Positions 46,973-57,006 of a stretch of DNA of 64,000 nt are shown piece by piece; within the stretch, counting starts at the first letter, position 1; every line of letters begins with the position of its first letter. The notes under the pieces were generated by a model, which ran no database searches, was not told where the DNA came from, and saw only the letters and a program-made list of their open reading frames with translations. A program made the position numbers and the translations under genes. Source of the stretch: Mesonia oceanica (lineage in GTDB: Bacteria; Bacteroidota; Bacteroidia; Flavobacteriales; Flavobacteriaceae); NCBI RefSeq assembly GCF_902499555.1, contig NZ_CABVMM010000010.1, positions 124,001-188,000 of the forward strand, written 5' to 3'.

Positions 46973-49189
46973 TTACTTTTCACTAACATCAATGTAAAAA
47001 TAGAATGTAGCACCTTCATTTATTTGGGATTCTGCCCAAATTTCTCCTTCATGCTTATCTATTACTTTCTTAACAGTTGCAAGTCCTATACCAGATCCTG
47101 AAAAATCTTGGCTAGAGTTAGCACGCGAAAATACATCGAAAATTTTATTTTTAAAATTAGGGTCGAAACCTACACCGTTATCTTTAACAAAATAAAAAGT
47201 TTTATTTCCTTCTTGTTGAGCTCCAATATGAATTTCGGGTGCTTCTTGTTTAGATGAATATTTTACGGCATTAGAGATAAGATTACTAAAAACTTGTGAG
47301 AGCATACGTTTATCTCCCGTTATATTTGGTAAATCTTCTTCGATGGTGATCTTCGTATTAGGATTTGTGCTTTTTATATTTTGAGAAGAAATAATACTTT
47401 CTAAGAAATTTTTTAAGCAAAAAGTTGTGATATTAAGTTTATTCTGCCCAACTTTTGCGTAAGAAAGAATATCTTCAATTAAAAGATCCATCTCTTCTGC
47501 AGAGCTTAAAATAGTTTTCAAGGCATTTTGTCCGTATTCATCTAACTTATCTAGGTAATTGTTGATAAGAATTCTAGAATAGCCATCTATACCCCTTAAG
47601 GGAGCTCTTAAATCGTGTGAAACACTATAGCTAAAGGTTTCTAGTTCTTTGTTTACTTCAACTAAACTATCATTAAGGTTTTTAATCTCATCTTTTTGTT
47701 TTCGAACCAATACATTAGTAATGGTGTCTTGCAAATTAGCAGCGGCTTCAATATCATAAGTTTTCCAAGGCTTGGCAATACCGGATAATTTTTCTGTCCA
47801 CCTTTTAAAAGATTTTCTAGGGTGTAAAAATTGAATTCCGTCTTTAATATAACCTTTCTTTTCAGGATTTCCTCCCCAATCGACAGTCGCGGATTCTTGG
47901 GGTCTAAACCAAAGTACATAATTATGTTCATCACCAATACGAATACTTAACACTCCAGAAGCCGTTTCTGTAAAGTTAATTGCTTTTTCGTAAAACCGAT
48001 TTAATTGTTTAGTTTGAAAAATACTTTCCGATTGCTTTTTGATAACTTTTGAAATTATTTTTTTTACCTGTTTTTCGGAAGGTGTTTTGCCTATCAGGGT
48101 GATTTGATTTTCATTATAAATGGCTCCTCCAGAACAGCTAATGAGATTGGTGAATTTTGGAGTGAATTTACTTAAAGCCTCCGTATTGTTATCAATTGAA
48201 TTCATTTGAATAAGAAGTTTTTTTCTTATTTCCTCAGATGAATTCATATTTTCTAAGAATGTATTGGTCTCTTTTAAAGCCAATTTATTGGAGAAAACCT
48301 GCGCTAAAAATTTACAAGATTGCCGTTGGTGGTAATTAATAAATTTGGGTTGATAATGGTGGCAAGCGATTAATCCCCAAAGATCGCCGTTAAGGATGAT
48401 GGCAGCAGTAAGCGAAGCATCCACATTCATATTTTTTAAATATTCAATGTGAATGGGGGACACTCCACGTAATTCACTTTTAGAAAGATTTATTTTTTTA
48501 TTTAATTCAGGTAACAATGGTGCCGGTTGATAGTTAACGTCACTAATCATTCTCACCCCTTGTTTTAAAAATATTTGCCTCGCCGGTTTTGGGATGTCGG
48601 TGGCAGGATAATGAAGACCAAGCCAGCTTTCGAGCTTTTCTTCTTTTACTTCAGCAATCACTTCTCCATTCCATTCTTCATCAAAACGGTACATCATCAC
48701 GCGGTCGTAATCGTAAAGATCTTTAATGAGAGATACCGCTTGGTGGCACATCACTTTAACCGGATCTGTATCTTTTATTTCTTTTAGGATTTTGGTGAGT
48801 TCTTCCTGAAATAAAATAGGATTAATCGTTTCGCCAAAAGGCTCAATATCAATAATGAGTTCTTGGTTTTCGGTTAAATGAGGAATCGCCAAGAACTTTT
48901 GATTTTTAAAGCTAAGCTCGTGCGGATATAAACTTTGTTGATTTTCAATTTTATTAAAAATGGTTTCGCTAATTGCTTTTGGGAATACATTTTCTAAAGG
49001 CTTTCCTACAATTTGCTCTACAGATAGATTTAATAAAGTACTACAATTATTACTCGCTTGTAGTACTTTATTTTTTTTATAATCAATAATGAGGATCACT
49101 CCATGTTGTTGAGCTTGCTCAATAATGTGTATAGGCTCCCTATCACAATTTGTTATATTAACAGCTTGTTGCTTGAAGGTAATGTTCAT
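46973..49189 (-). CDS. bphP: Bacteriophytochrome sensor histidine kinase
   Basis: This 738-residue light sensor has the order PAS (about 10-115), GAF (about 130-300), PHY (about 310-490), HisKA (about 510-580) and HATPase_c (about 620-735). The biliverdin-binding cysteine is C15 in NITNCDREPIHIIEQAQQHG, as expected of bacteriophytochromes. The GAF chromophore pocket motif is YPATDIPKPARQIF with D198. The phospho-acceptor is H525 in FSYSVSHDLRAPLRG, and ATP-binding boxes are FSNLISNAVKYSS, DNGVGFD and GSGIGLATVKKV. The stop-start junction with the upstream hybrid kinase overlaps by one base. Red/far-red sensing is the family role. Confidence 0.96.
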   Translation of the reverse strand: MNITFKQQAVNITNCDREPIHIIEQAQQHGVILIIDYKKNKVLQASNNCSTLLNLSVEQIVGKPLENVFPKAISETIFNKIENQQSLYPHELSFKNQKFLAIPHLTENQELIIDIEPFGETINPILFQEELTKILKEIKDTDPVKVMCHQAVSLIKDLYDYDRVMMYRFDEEWNGEVIAEVKEEKLESWLGLHYPATDIPKPARQIFLKQGVRMISDVNYQPAPLLPELNKKINLSKSELRGVSPIHIEYLKNMNVDASLTAAIILNGDLWGLIACHHYQPKFINYHQRQSCKFLAQVFSNKLALKETNTFLENMNSSEEIRKKLLIQMNSIDNNTEALSKFTPKFTNLISCSGGAIYNENQITLIGKTPSEKQVKKIISKVIKKQSESIFQTKQLNRFYEKAINFTETASGVLSIRIGDEHNYVLWFRPQESATVDWGGNPEKKGYIKDGIQFLHPRKSFKRWTEKLSGIAKPWKTYDIEAAANLQDTITNVLVRKQKDEIKNLNDSLVEVNKELETFSYSVSHDLRAPLRGIDGYSRILINNYLDKLDEYGQNALKTILSSAEEMDLLIEDILSYAKVGQNKLNITTFCLKNFLESIISSQNIKSTNPNTKITIEEDLPNITGDKRMLSQVFSNLISNAVKYSSKQEAPEIHIGAQQEGNKTFYFVKDNGVGFDPNFKNKIFDVFSRANSSQDFSGSGIGLATVKKVIDKHEGEIWAESQINEGATFYFYIDVSEK

Positions 49190-52100
49190 TAATCTGCCTT
49201 GATTTTAAAATAGAATGTACTTCCCACACCATGTTGAGAATCTACCCAGATGCTTCCTTCATGAAGTTGAACAATTTTTTCTACGTGTGCTAAACCAACT
49301 CCCGTTCCTTCATATTTTTCTTTTGTTCTCACTCGACTAAAAATAGTGAAAATGTTTTTTTGGTCTTCTTCAGAAATCCCAATACCGTTATCCATTACAG
49401 AGAAAACCCAATAATCATTTTCTTTATAAGAAGAAATCCTTATTTCCGGTTTTCTATTTTTGTCGATATATTTTAAAGCATTACTCAGTAAGTTTTGAAA
49501 TAATAACCTTAGTTCAACTTTATAGGCTTTCACTTTTGGAAGAGATCCTATACTTACTTTAGCATTGGTGTCTTTAATTCTTTTACCAAGATCGTATTTT
49601 ACGACTTCTGCTAATTCTTTTGTGTCAACCAGCGTTTTCTTGGTATTTCTACCAATCCTGGAGTGCTCTAATAAAGCTTTAATTTGGTTCGATAATCTAT
49701 CGGAAGCTTCGTCTATATAAGAAATGTAATTTTTTCCTTTATCATCTAATTTGTCGGCATACAATTTTCCTAACACATCGCTACCAAATTTAATGGTGGC
49801 AAGAGGTTCTTGTAAATCATGAGAACAAATAGAAACAAATTGTTCTAAATCTTTATTAGCACGTTCTAGATCTGCTTTTTGCTCTTTAAGTTTTTCCTGA
49901 GCATCTTTAACTTCAGAAATATCTACACAAGTAAATCTATGGGTGACTGCTTCTCTTTTTTCGTTGTATTCCACATTAGAATAAAGAATAATAGGGATTT
50001 TCTCTTCTTTTTTGGTGAGCATTTTTAACTCAACATTTTTGAGTTCTCCTTTATCTTTAAAAACTTTATTTAGTTGAACGGCTTTGATTTTGGTTTCATC
50101 ATCATAAAGCTCAAAAATGGGTCTTCCTATGATTTCTTCTTTTTCATCGTAACCTAATCTAAAGATTGCTTCTTGGTTACACTGTAAAATTTCTGAGGTG
50201 TTGGGGTCAATACTAAAATGCATGACCGGATCTTCTTCATAGAAAGATTTATATCTTTTTTCGCTGGCAATAAGCTTCTCTTTGGCTCTTTGTAAAGACT
50301 CTATATCTACAAATGTAATAACTACCCCGTCGATATGATCTTCAGAATTTACAAATGGGGAAATTCTTCTTAAATAATTTCTGCCTTCTTTAGAAGTAAT
50401 ATTTCTTTCTAAAGTTTTACCGGTTTCCATAGCCTTTTTACAGCGGGGAACTAAACCGCGGCCTCTGTTTTTTCCAAAATTGGTAACAAAATTATCAATG
50501 GGCCTGCCAACATCTGAATTTAATAAGCTAAAATGTTTTTTAATGGCCGGTGTGAACTTTCTAATTCTCAAGTTTGAATCTAAGAAAATAACTCCAATTT
50601 CTGTACTTTCGAGCAGATTGTTCATATCTGCATTTAATTCTGACAGGTCATCCATTTTCTGGATGTTTTCTGCATTTACCGTATTAATTTCTTCATTAAC
50701 ACTTTGCAGTTCTTCATTGGTACTTTGTAACTCTTCATTGGAAGCCAATAACTCTTCATTGGCTGCTTGAAGTTCTTCGTTACTGGTTTCTATTTCTTCT
50801 AGCGAAGTACTTAGTTCTTCTTTTGTTTTTTTAAGCTCGCTTTCAAGTTCTTTTATATATTCTTGAGATCGGCTATCTACCGTTATTTTATCAGAAACTT
50901 TTACATCACTAAGATTTATTTCTTTTTCAATAAAAGTAATGACGAAATTGATCTCATTATCTAAGTTGTTTTGTCTAAAAGGTTTAACGATAATATCCAA
51001 TCCTTTTTGCTCGTCATTTTCTTCAAATTTAGCGTCTTTGTAAAGAATTTTTTCGTTTTTCTTTTTAGCACTTTTGATGGTAGCTTGAAGAATGTGTTGC
51101 AGTTCTTCTGTCAACATTTCGTAGAGGTTGGTCGTAAAGCCTTTTACCGGTAAATTGGCATATTTTCTAAATTCACCAATAGCTTCCAGAATATTACCAT
51201 CTTCGTCAATAAAAACACTGGCTCCCCCAAATTGTTCTAAGATTGCTTCATTTAATTCTGAAGTAAACTGTTGTTTAGGAGAACTTTCTTTTTTCTCCAT
51301 TCGCTTACGTCTCAGAGAATCAGCTCTCTTTAAATGATTGGAAGGTTTTAAATTATTGTTATCTAGCCTAGTACGAGGGGAAACATTTTTGTAAATTTTC
51401 CATTTCCGACTAATTTCTTCAAAATTTTCTCGGTGAGAATTTACTGTTTCGCTTGTACCCAATACCAGATAGCCTCCTTCTTTTAAAGCATAATGTAATA
51501 CATTAAGTGCCTTTTTTTGAATGCTTTGTTGAAAATAAATAAGTAGGTTTCGGCACAAAATCATGTCCATATTGCTAAATGGTGGATTTTTAATGATGTT
51601 ATGCTGAGAGAAAATAACCATTCTCCTAATTTTTTCGATTACCTGATAGCCTTCGCCATTTTTGATAAAGTATTTCCGAAGCAAATCGTTATCAATATCT
51701 GCCACCATACTTTCTGAATATACACCACTTCCTCCAACCTCTAAATGTTGTTTAGCGATATCTGTAGCAAATATTTTAACTTCTACTTTTTTATCGTGTT
51801 TCTCTAATTCTTCGTGAATGTACATGGCTAAAGAATAAGCTTCTTCGCCTGTACTACAAGCGACATCCCAAATTTTTAAAACTTCCCCATCCTTTTTCTT
51901 TTCGACTATATTGGGGATAATATCGTCTTCAAGAATATCCCAAACCCTTGGATCTCTAAAAAACTTAGTCACCCCAATTAAAAATTCTTTGAAAAGAACA
52001 GATACCTCGTCCGGATTGGTTTGTAGGTACCTATAGTAATCTTTTAAAGAATCACATTTACATACGTTAACCCTTCTGGCAACCCTTCTTCCAAGGGTAG

Positions 52101-52830
52101 AGGTTTTGTATTCGGTAAAGTCTAATCCTGTATTTTCGTTGATGTAACTAAGTATTTTTGAGAGTACTTGTTCATTTAAATCTTCTAGCTCACCATTTAA
52201 TTGTATTGTTTCCGATGCTTGAATAAATCGGTTCAATTCATTTCCCATTTCTTCTACAGGTAAAATATAATCTACTACTCCAGAATTAATAGCACTTTTG
52301 GGCATTCCATCAAATTTCGCTTCTTCAGGATCTTGTACCATTACCATTCCATCTGCTTCTTTAATAGCTTTTATGCCTCGTGTACCATCACTTCCCGTGC
52401 CGCTTAATATAATAGCAATGGCTTGATCTTTTTTATAGTCTGCTAGAGAATCTAAAAATAAATCGATGGGTAAGTTGAGTTTTTGATTTTTAGGTTTATC
52501 AGATAAATGAAGAACACCTTCTTCAATAGTTAAATTATTTACCGGCGGGATAAGGTATATTTTCCCGGGCTCAACTTCTGAATTATCCGAAATTTGTTCA
52601 ATGGGTAGTTTGGCTGTTTTTGCCAAAAGTTCTCCCATCATACTTTTATAGTCTGGTGAGAGATGTTGTATAACGATGTAGGAATTTTGATCGTTATCGG
52701 TTAGATTGCTAAAAAAAGTCTTCAATGCTTCTAAGCCTCCAGCACTTGCACCTACTGCTATTAATCTTGACTGTATGTTCTTCTTTTTTTTAGAAGTTTG
52801 AATAGTTTTTGTTTCTTTGGTTTTTGTCAT
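49189..52830 (-). CDS. CheB-CheR-PAS-histidine kinase hybrid
   Basis: This 1213-residue protein combines a CheB-type methylesterase (about 20-205: VGASAGGLEALK, QHLSPDYKSMM and LSGTGSDGTRGIKAI give the Ser, His and Asp), a CheR-type methyltransferase (about 215-490: TLGRRVARRVN, IWDVACSTGEEAYSLAMYIH, LCRNLLIYF), a long coiled coil (about 690-760, repeated SNEELQ/TNEELQ), two PAS domains and a kinase with VSICSHDLQEPLATIKFGS, FQNLLSNALKYID and GTGVGLAHVEKI. Such fusions are sensory kinases rather than classical chemotaxis enzymes. No receptor or CheA gene is near. It is the first gene of the operon and overlaps bphP by one base, so it likely works in the same light pathway. Confidence 0.94.
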   Translation of the reverse strand: MTKTKETKTIQTSKKKKNIQSRLIAVGASAGGLEALKTFFSNLTDNDQNSYIVIQHLSPDYKSMMGELLAKTAKLPIEQISDNSEVEPGKIYLIPPVNNLTIEEGVLHLSDKPKNQKLNLPIDLFLDSLADYKKDQAIAIILSGTGSDGTRGIKAIKEADGMVMVQDPEEAKFDGMPKSAINSGVVDYILPVEEMGNELNRFIQASETIQLNGELEDLNEQVLSKILSYINENTGLDFTEYKTSTLGRRVARRVNVCKCDSLKDYYRYLQTNPDEVSVLFKEFLIGVTKFFRDPRVWDILEDDIIPNIVEKKKDGEVLKIWDVACSTGEEAYSLAMYIHEELEKHDKKVEVKIFATDIAKQHLEVGGSGVYSESMVADIDNDLLRKYFIKNGEGYQVIEKIRRMVIFSQHNIIKNPPFSNMDMILCRNLLIYFQQSIQKKALNVLHYALKEGGYLVLGTSETVNSHRENFEEISRKWKIYKNVSPRTRLDNNNLKPSNHLKRADSLRRKRMEKKESSPKQQFTSELNEAILEQFGGASVFIDEDGNILEAIGEFRKYANLPVKGFTTNLYEMLTEELQHILQATIKSAKKKNEKILYKDAKFEENDEQKGLDIIVKPFRQNNLDNEINFVITFIEKEINLSDVKVSDKITVDSRSQEYIKELESELKKTKEELSTSLEEIETSNEELQAANEELLASNEELQSTNEELQSVNEEINTVNAENIQKMDDLSELNADMNNLLESTEIGVIFLDSNLRIRKFTPAIKKHFSLLNSDVGRPIDNFVTNFGKNRGRGLVPRCKKAMETGKTLERNITSKEGRNYLRRISPFVNSEDHIDGVVITFVDIESLQRAKEKLIASEKRYKSFYEEDPVMHFSIDPNTSEILQCNQEAIFRLGYDEKEEIIGRPIFELYDDETKIKAVQLNKVFKDKGELKNVELKMLTKKEEKIPIILYSNVEYNEKREAVTHRFTCVDISEVKDAQEKLKEQKADLERANKDLEQFVSICSHDLQEPLATIKFGSDVLGKLYADKLDDKGKNYISYIDEASDRLSNQIKALLEHSRIGRNTKKTLVDTKELAEVVKYDLGKRIKDTNAKVSIGSLPKVKAYKVELRLLFQNLLSNALKYIDKNRKPEIRISSYKENDYWVFSVMDNGIGISEEDQKNIFTIFSRVRTKEKYEGTGVGLAHVEKIVQLHEGSIWVDSQHGVGSTFYFKIKAD

Positions 52831-52985
52831 TCCTTTATAAAATGGCGGTATAATAGGTGTTTTAAATAAGATTAAATGTAAAAATAGTAATTTTTAAATT
52901 TACATTTATACGGCATTTCCATGTTAAAGTAACACATTTAACACATTTAACTAAATTAAGCTCTAATTCAAATTAGTTTTAAATA

Positions 52986-55130
52986 ATGAAAAGAAAAATT
53001 TTGACTTCTATATTCGTTGCAGCCTTAGTTTTAGGGTGTAAAGAAGAACAAGTAAACAAAAATTCAGCTATGGATAAAAGTACAGAAAATGTATTCTTAA
53101 AAAAGTGGGAGGGAGATTATAATGGTGTTCCCGCATTCGATGAAATGGAGTTATCCCAATTAAAACCCGCTATGCAAAAAGCTATGAAAATGCATTTAAA
53201 GCAGATGGATAGTATTGCTAACCAAAAGAGTGAACCCACTTTTGAAAATACGATTGTGGCAATGGAAAAATCAGGTAGTGAATTAGATCAGGTTTTTACG
53301 TACTACGGAATTTATAGTAGTAATATATCAAGCGAAGACTTCAGAAGCATTCAGCAAGAATTAGCTCCGAAAATTTCGAATTACCGTTCGCAAATTTCTC
53401 AAAACGAAAAACTATTTCAACGTATCAAAAAGGTTTATAATGACTCTCAAAAAGAGCAACTTCCGCCTCAGCAACAGCGAGTAATTGAACTTATTTATAA
53501 GAATTTTGAAATGGATGGTGCTAATCTAAATAAAGAAAAGAAGAAGCGCTATGCGGAGATTGAAAAACAACTTTCAGAATTGTACACCCAATTTTCAAAT
53601 AATGTACTTGCAGATGAAGAAGGCTATGTAACTTATTTTTCTGAAGATCAAGCTAAAGGTTTACCGGAGTTCTATTTAAAATCAGCTAAAGCTACCGCAG
53701 AAGAAAACGGAAAAGAAGGCATGTATGCTGTTACCAATACCCGCTCTTCTATGGATCCTTTTTTAACCTACGCAGAAAATCGAGAGTTAAGAAAAGAAGT
53801 TTGGGAAAAATATTATGCCCGCGGAAATAACGGTGACCAGCACGATAATAACCAAATTATTAAAAAAATACTGGAATTAAGAGATGAGCGTGTTGATTTA
53901 TTAGGCTATGATAATTATGCGCAATGGCGATTACAAGATAGAATGGCTAAAAATCCAGAAAACGCCATGGATTTAATGATGAAAGTCTGGCCGGCAGCCT
54001 TAGCAAGGGTAGAAGAGGAGGTGGAAGAAATGAAAGCACTTGCCAAAAAAGAAGGAAAAGATATTAGCATTGAGCCTTGGGATTACCGATTTTATATGGA
54101 AAAAGTACGCCAAGAAAAATATAATCTAGATAGTGAAGAAGTAAAGCAATATTTAGAATTAAATAACTTAAGAAAAGCTATTTTTTACGTAGCTGGAGAG
54201 TTGTTTAATTATGAATTTAAACCTGTTAAAGAAGGCAGCGTTCCCGTTTTTCACAAAGATGTAAAGGTATGGGAAGTAAGTGATAAAGATTCTGGGGAGA
54301 TCGTAGGTTTATGGTATTTAGATCCTTATGCTAGAAAAGGAAAACGTTCTGGAGCTTGGGCTACCACTTATAGAAACCGTACCGTCTTAGAAGGTAATCA
54401 ACCTGTGTTAGCTTCTAATAACTCTAACTTTGTAAAACCGGCAAAAGGAGAACCTATATTAGTAAGTTGGGACGATGCCGAAACATTTTTCCACGAATTT
54501 GGGCACGCCTTACATTACCTTTCAGCAGATGTGAAATATCCAACATTAAATGGAGGTGTCCGAGATTATACCGAGTTTCAGTCGCAATTGTTAGAACGTT
54601 GGTTATCTACCGATACCGTAATTAATAAATTCTTAAAACATTACAAGACCGGAGAACCAATGCCTGCAGAATTAGTAGCAAAAATAAAAAAAGCTTCTAC
54701 CTTTAATCAAGGTTTTGCTACTACAGAATATTTGGCTTCTGCCTTGATGGATATGAAATACCACACCACCGATCCAACTAAAATAAATGATATTCAAGAA
54801 TTTGAAAAGCAACAACTCGAAGAATTGGGAATGCCGGAAGAAATTCCTATGCGACATCGCTCAACTCAATTTAGTCACGTGTTTTCAGGAGAAGGTTACG
54901 CTACCGGTTATTACGGTTACCTTTGGGCAGATGTACTTACTGCAGACGCGGCCGAAGCTTTTGCAGAAGCACCGGGAGGTTTTTACGATAAAGAAACCGC
55001 ACATAAGCTAAAGCGTTTTTTATTTGAACCGAGAAATGCGGTAGACCCGGCAAAAGCTTATCGTGATTTTAGAGGGCGCGATGCCAATATAGATGCTTTA
55101 ATGCGCGATCGTGGTTTCCCTATTAAATAA
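52986..55130 (+). CDS. M3-family zinc oligopeptidase (Dcp-type), lipoprotein
   Basis: This 714-residue metallopeptidase has the thermolysin-like zinc motif FFHEFGHALHYL with H503, E504 and H507. The third ligand lies further on in the usual M3 helix (DYTEFQSQLLERW). A lipoprotein signal (FVAALVLGCKEEQ) suggests periplasmic or membrane location. The N-terminal helical lobe (about 60-300) and the C-terminal SHVFSGEGYATGYYGYLWAD, RFLFEPRNAVDPAKAYRDFRG match peptidyl-dipeptidase Dcp and relatives. It degrades short peptides. It reads away from the hybrid kinase with 155 bp between. Confidence 0.95.
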   Translation: MKRKILTSIFVAALVLGCKEEQVNKNSAMDKSTENVFLKKWEGDYNGVPAFDEMELSQLKPAMQKAMKMHLKQMDSIANQKSEPTFENTIVAMEKSGSELDQVFTYYGIYSSNISSEDFRSIQQELAPKISNYRSQISQNEKLFQRIKKVYNDSQKEQLPPQQQRVIELIYKNFEMDGANLNKEKKKRYAEIEKQLSELYTQFSNNVLADEEGYVTYFSEDQAKGLPEFYLKSAKATAEENGKEGMYAVTNTRSSMDPFLTYAENRELRKEVWEKYYARGNNGDQHDNNQIIKKILELRDERVDLLGYDNYAQWRLQDRMAKNPENAMDLMMKVWPAALARVEEEVEEMKALAKKEGKDISIEPWDYRFYMEKVRQEKYNLDSEEVKQYLELNNLRKAIFYVAGELFNYEFKPVKEGSVPVFHKDVKVWEVSDKDSGEIVGLWYLDPYARKGKRSGAWATTYRNRTVLEGNQPVLASNNSNFVKPAKGEPILVSWDDAETFFHEFGHALHYLSADVKYPTLNGGVRDYTEFQSQLLERWLSTDTVINKFLKHYKTGEPMPAELVAKIKKASTFNQGFATTEYLASALMDMKYHTTDPTKINDIQEFEKQQLEELGMPEEIPMRHRSTQFSHVFSGEGYATGYYGYLWADVLTADAAEAFAEAPGGFYDKETAHKLKRFLFEPRNAVDPAKAYRDFRGRDANIDALMRDRGFPIK

Positions 55131-55170
55131 TATGTAGTGACTGTTCTTAACAACAATCTATAAATAATAA

Positions 55171-55196
55171 AACCTCAAAGAAGCTTCTTTGAGGTT
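55171..55196. terminator. Convergent terminator between M3 peptidase and ACBP genes
   Basis: A perfect 26-bp palindrome with half-site AACCTCAAAGAAG, flanked by AATAAA and TATTATTTT, which extends the stem and gives T-rich tails both ways. Confidence 0.8.
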
Positions 55197-55277
55197 TATT
55201 ATTTTATAAACTTTTAAGTAGTTGATGTGTTCAATATTATTTCTAGTTGAATTTAGCGAATTCTATAGTGGTAAAAT

Positions 55278-55553
55278 CTATTCTGTGATGTATTTATTCA
55301 CCAATTCTATATATTTTCTTTTCGCATCTTCTTTAGAAAGTCCCTGAATTTGAAACATAGCATTCATCTTAAAAGCACTAATTAACCTAGTGTCTAAATC
55401 TTTTTCTTGATGAATGAAATTTTCGTCGGTAGCCCTTTTGTAATACGCGTAAAAGTGTAAACGCACATCCGGCGGAAATCTTAAATCTGTAGTAGAAGCT
55501 TTTCGGTAAGCTTCTTTAAACTCTATGTCTAACTTACTTTTGTTAGGTTTCAT
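55278..55553 (-). CDS. Acyl-CoA-binding protein
   Basis: This 91-residue helical protein fits the acyl-CoA-binding family in length and motifs: FKEAYRKASTTDLRFPPDVR, LHFYAYYKRATDENF (the YAYYKRAT core contacts the CoA) and a final helix with SKEDAKRKYIELVNKYI. It should bind and buffer long-chain acyl-CoA in the cytoplasm. Its start overlaps the psd stop by one base, linking it to phospholipid synthesis. Small but well conserved. Confidence 0.88.
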   Translation of the reverse strand: MKPNKSKLDIEFKEAYRKASTTDLRFPPDVRLHFYAYYKRATDENFIHQEKDLDTRLISAFKMNAMFQIQGLSKEDAKRKYIELVNKYITE

Positions 55554-56203
55554 TAAACTTTTGCAATTACGGTTAGACCACCTTTTACTTTTTGGTTAAG
55601 TTCAACCTCTAATTTAGTGCCTAGTGGTAAGAAAACATCTACGCGTGAACCAAATTTTATAAATCCACTATCACTTCCTTGTACTACTTCTTGGCCAACT
55701 TCAGCATAATTTACGATACGTTTGGCCATGGCGCCGGCAATTTGCCTATAAAGAATTTCTCCTACATTTTCGTTTTTCACCACTACGGTAGTCCGTTCGT
55801 TTTCTTCACTGGATTTAGGATGCCAAGCCACTAAATATTTACCTGCATGGTATTTGCTGTAAACCACTTCACCATTTATAGGATGGCGGGTAACGTGAAC
55901 ATTTATGGGCGACATAAATACAGAAACCTGTAAACGTTTGTCTTTAAAATATTCCTTTTCTTCAACTTCTTCAATAACCACGACTTTTCCATCTACCGGG
56001 GCTACAATATGTTTATCGTTGACCAAGGTTTGTCGTTTTGGATTCCTAAAAAATTGTAAGATGAGTAAAAACATGATGATACTCGCTCCTAAAATGAGTT
56101 GATTAACCCATTTAATTTCAATGAATAAATAGGAAAGCACATTTATTAAAATGCAAATAGCAATAGTGACTCCTAATATTTTATGTCCTTCTTTATGAAA
56201 CAT
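55553..56203 (-). CDS. psd: Phosphatidylserine decarboxylase
   Basis: Psd makes phosphatidylethanolamine. The 216-residue protein is the short proenzyme type: two N-terminal membrane helices (about 8-45), IVAPVDGKVVVIEEV, SVFMSPINVHVTRHPINGEV, the AGKYLVAWHPKSSEENERT region, and SGFIKFGSRVDVFLP near residue 185, where the GS site is cleaved and the Ser becomes pyruvoyl. The operon partner cdsA lies 8 bp upstream and supplies the pathway's CDP-diacylglycerol. Confidence 0.94.
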   Translation of the reverse strand: MFHKEGHKILGVTIAICILINVLSYLFIEIKWVNQLILGASIIMFLLILQFFRNPKRQTLVNDKHIVAPVDGKVVVIEEVEEKEYFKDKRLQVSVFMSPINVHVTRHPINGEVVYSKYHAGKYLVAWHPKSSEENERTTVVVKNENVGEILYRQIAGAMAKRIVNYAEVGQEVVQGSDSGFIKFGSRVDVFLPLGTKLEVELNQKVKGGLTVIAKV

Positions 56204-56211
56204 AGCTTTTT

Positions 56212-57003
56212 TTAAATAATTAAAAGATAGGCATATATAAACGTACCTGCAAATAGAATACTATCTAATCTGTCTAATAAACCTCCATGCCCTGGCATAA
56301 TTGTACCGCTATCTTTTACCTTTGCCTGCCTTTTAAGTTTGGATTGAATTAAATCTCCAAAGGTACCAAACACGCTTGTTAAAATAGCAATTATTATCCA
56401 AGTAGAAAAATCTAATGTTTTGGTAAAGTAAGCTACACCAAAACTGGCGGCTATACAAAATACAAGCCCACCTAAAAAACCTTCCACTGTCTTGTTGGGA
56501 GAAATCCTTTCATATAATTTATGCTTCCCAAAATTTTTCCCTACCAAATAGGCAAAAGAATCATTAAACCAAACCAAGAAGAAAATTCCTATTAAAATAT
56601 AAGGCGAATATTCTCCATTTTCATAAGGTATAAGCGTTAGAAAAAGGATGGAAGAGATTAAATAAAAAAGGGTAAGTATATACTTTTTCCCTTCAAAAAT
56701 GGGTATTTTATGAATAATCAGTAAATCTTTAATCAGTAAGATTTTTACAAATAAGGTAATAATAAGCAATAACCAAATAGAGTAGGTGTCTATTTTTAGA
56801 ATCCCAAAGAAAATAAGGGCAGCTAATAAAACGATGTAATTAAGGTAGCTGTTTAGCTTGAGAAGTTTTTGTAGCTCGTAAAGCCCAACAAGGCCAAATA
56901 CAAAAAATAATCCCAAAAAAGAATATTCTGAAATTAATATAGCAGAAACTAAAACAACAACATATAAAGCTCCCGATAAGGTTCTTTTTAAAAGTTCATT
57001 CAT
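56212..57003 (-). CDS. cdsA: Phosphatidate cytidylyltransferase
   Basis: CdsA makes CDP-diacylglycerol. The 263-residue integral membrane protein has about seven to eight hydrophobic helices and the C-terminal family signature LIQSKLKRQAKVKDSGTIMP followed by GHGGLLDRLDS. Other typical parts are FLVWFNDSFAYLVGKNFGKH and RISPNKTVEGFLGGL. It lies 3 bp after the LUD gene and 8 bp before psd. Confidence 0.95.
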   Translation of the reverse strand: MNELLKRTLSGALYVVVLVSAILISEYSFLGLFFVFGLVGLYELQKLLKLNSYLNYIVLLAALIFFGILKIDTYSIWLLLIITLFVKILLIKDLLIIHKIPIFEGKKYILTLFYLISSILFLTLIPYENGEYSPYILIGIFFLVWFNDSFAYLVGKNFGKHKLYERISPNKTVEGFLGGLVFCIAASFGVAYFTKTLDFSTWIIIAILTSVFGTFGDLIQSKLKRQAKVKDSGTIMPGHGGLLDRLDSILFAGTFIYAYLLII

Positions 57004-57006
57004 AAA

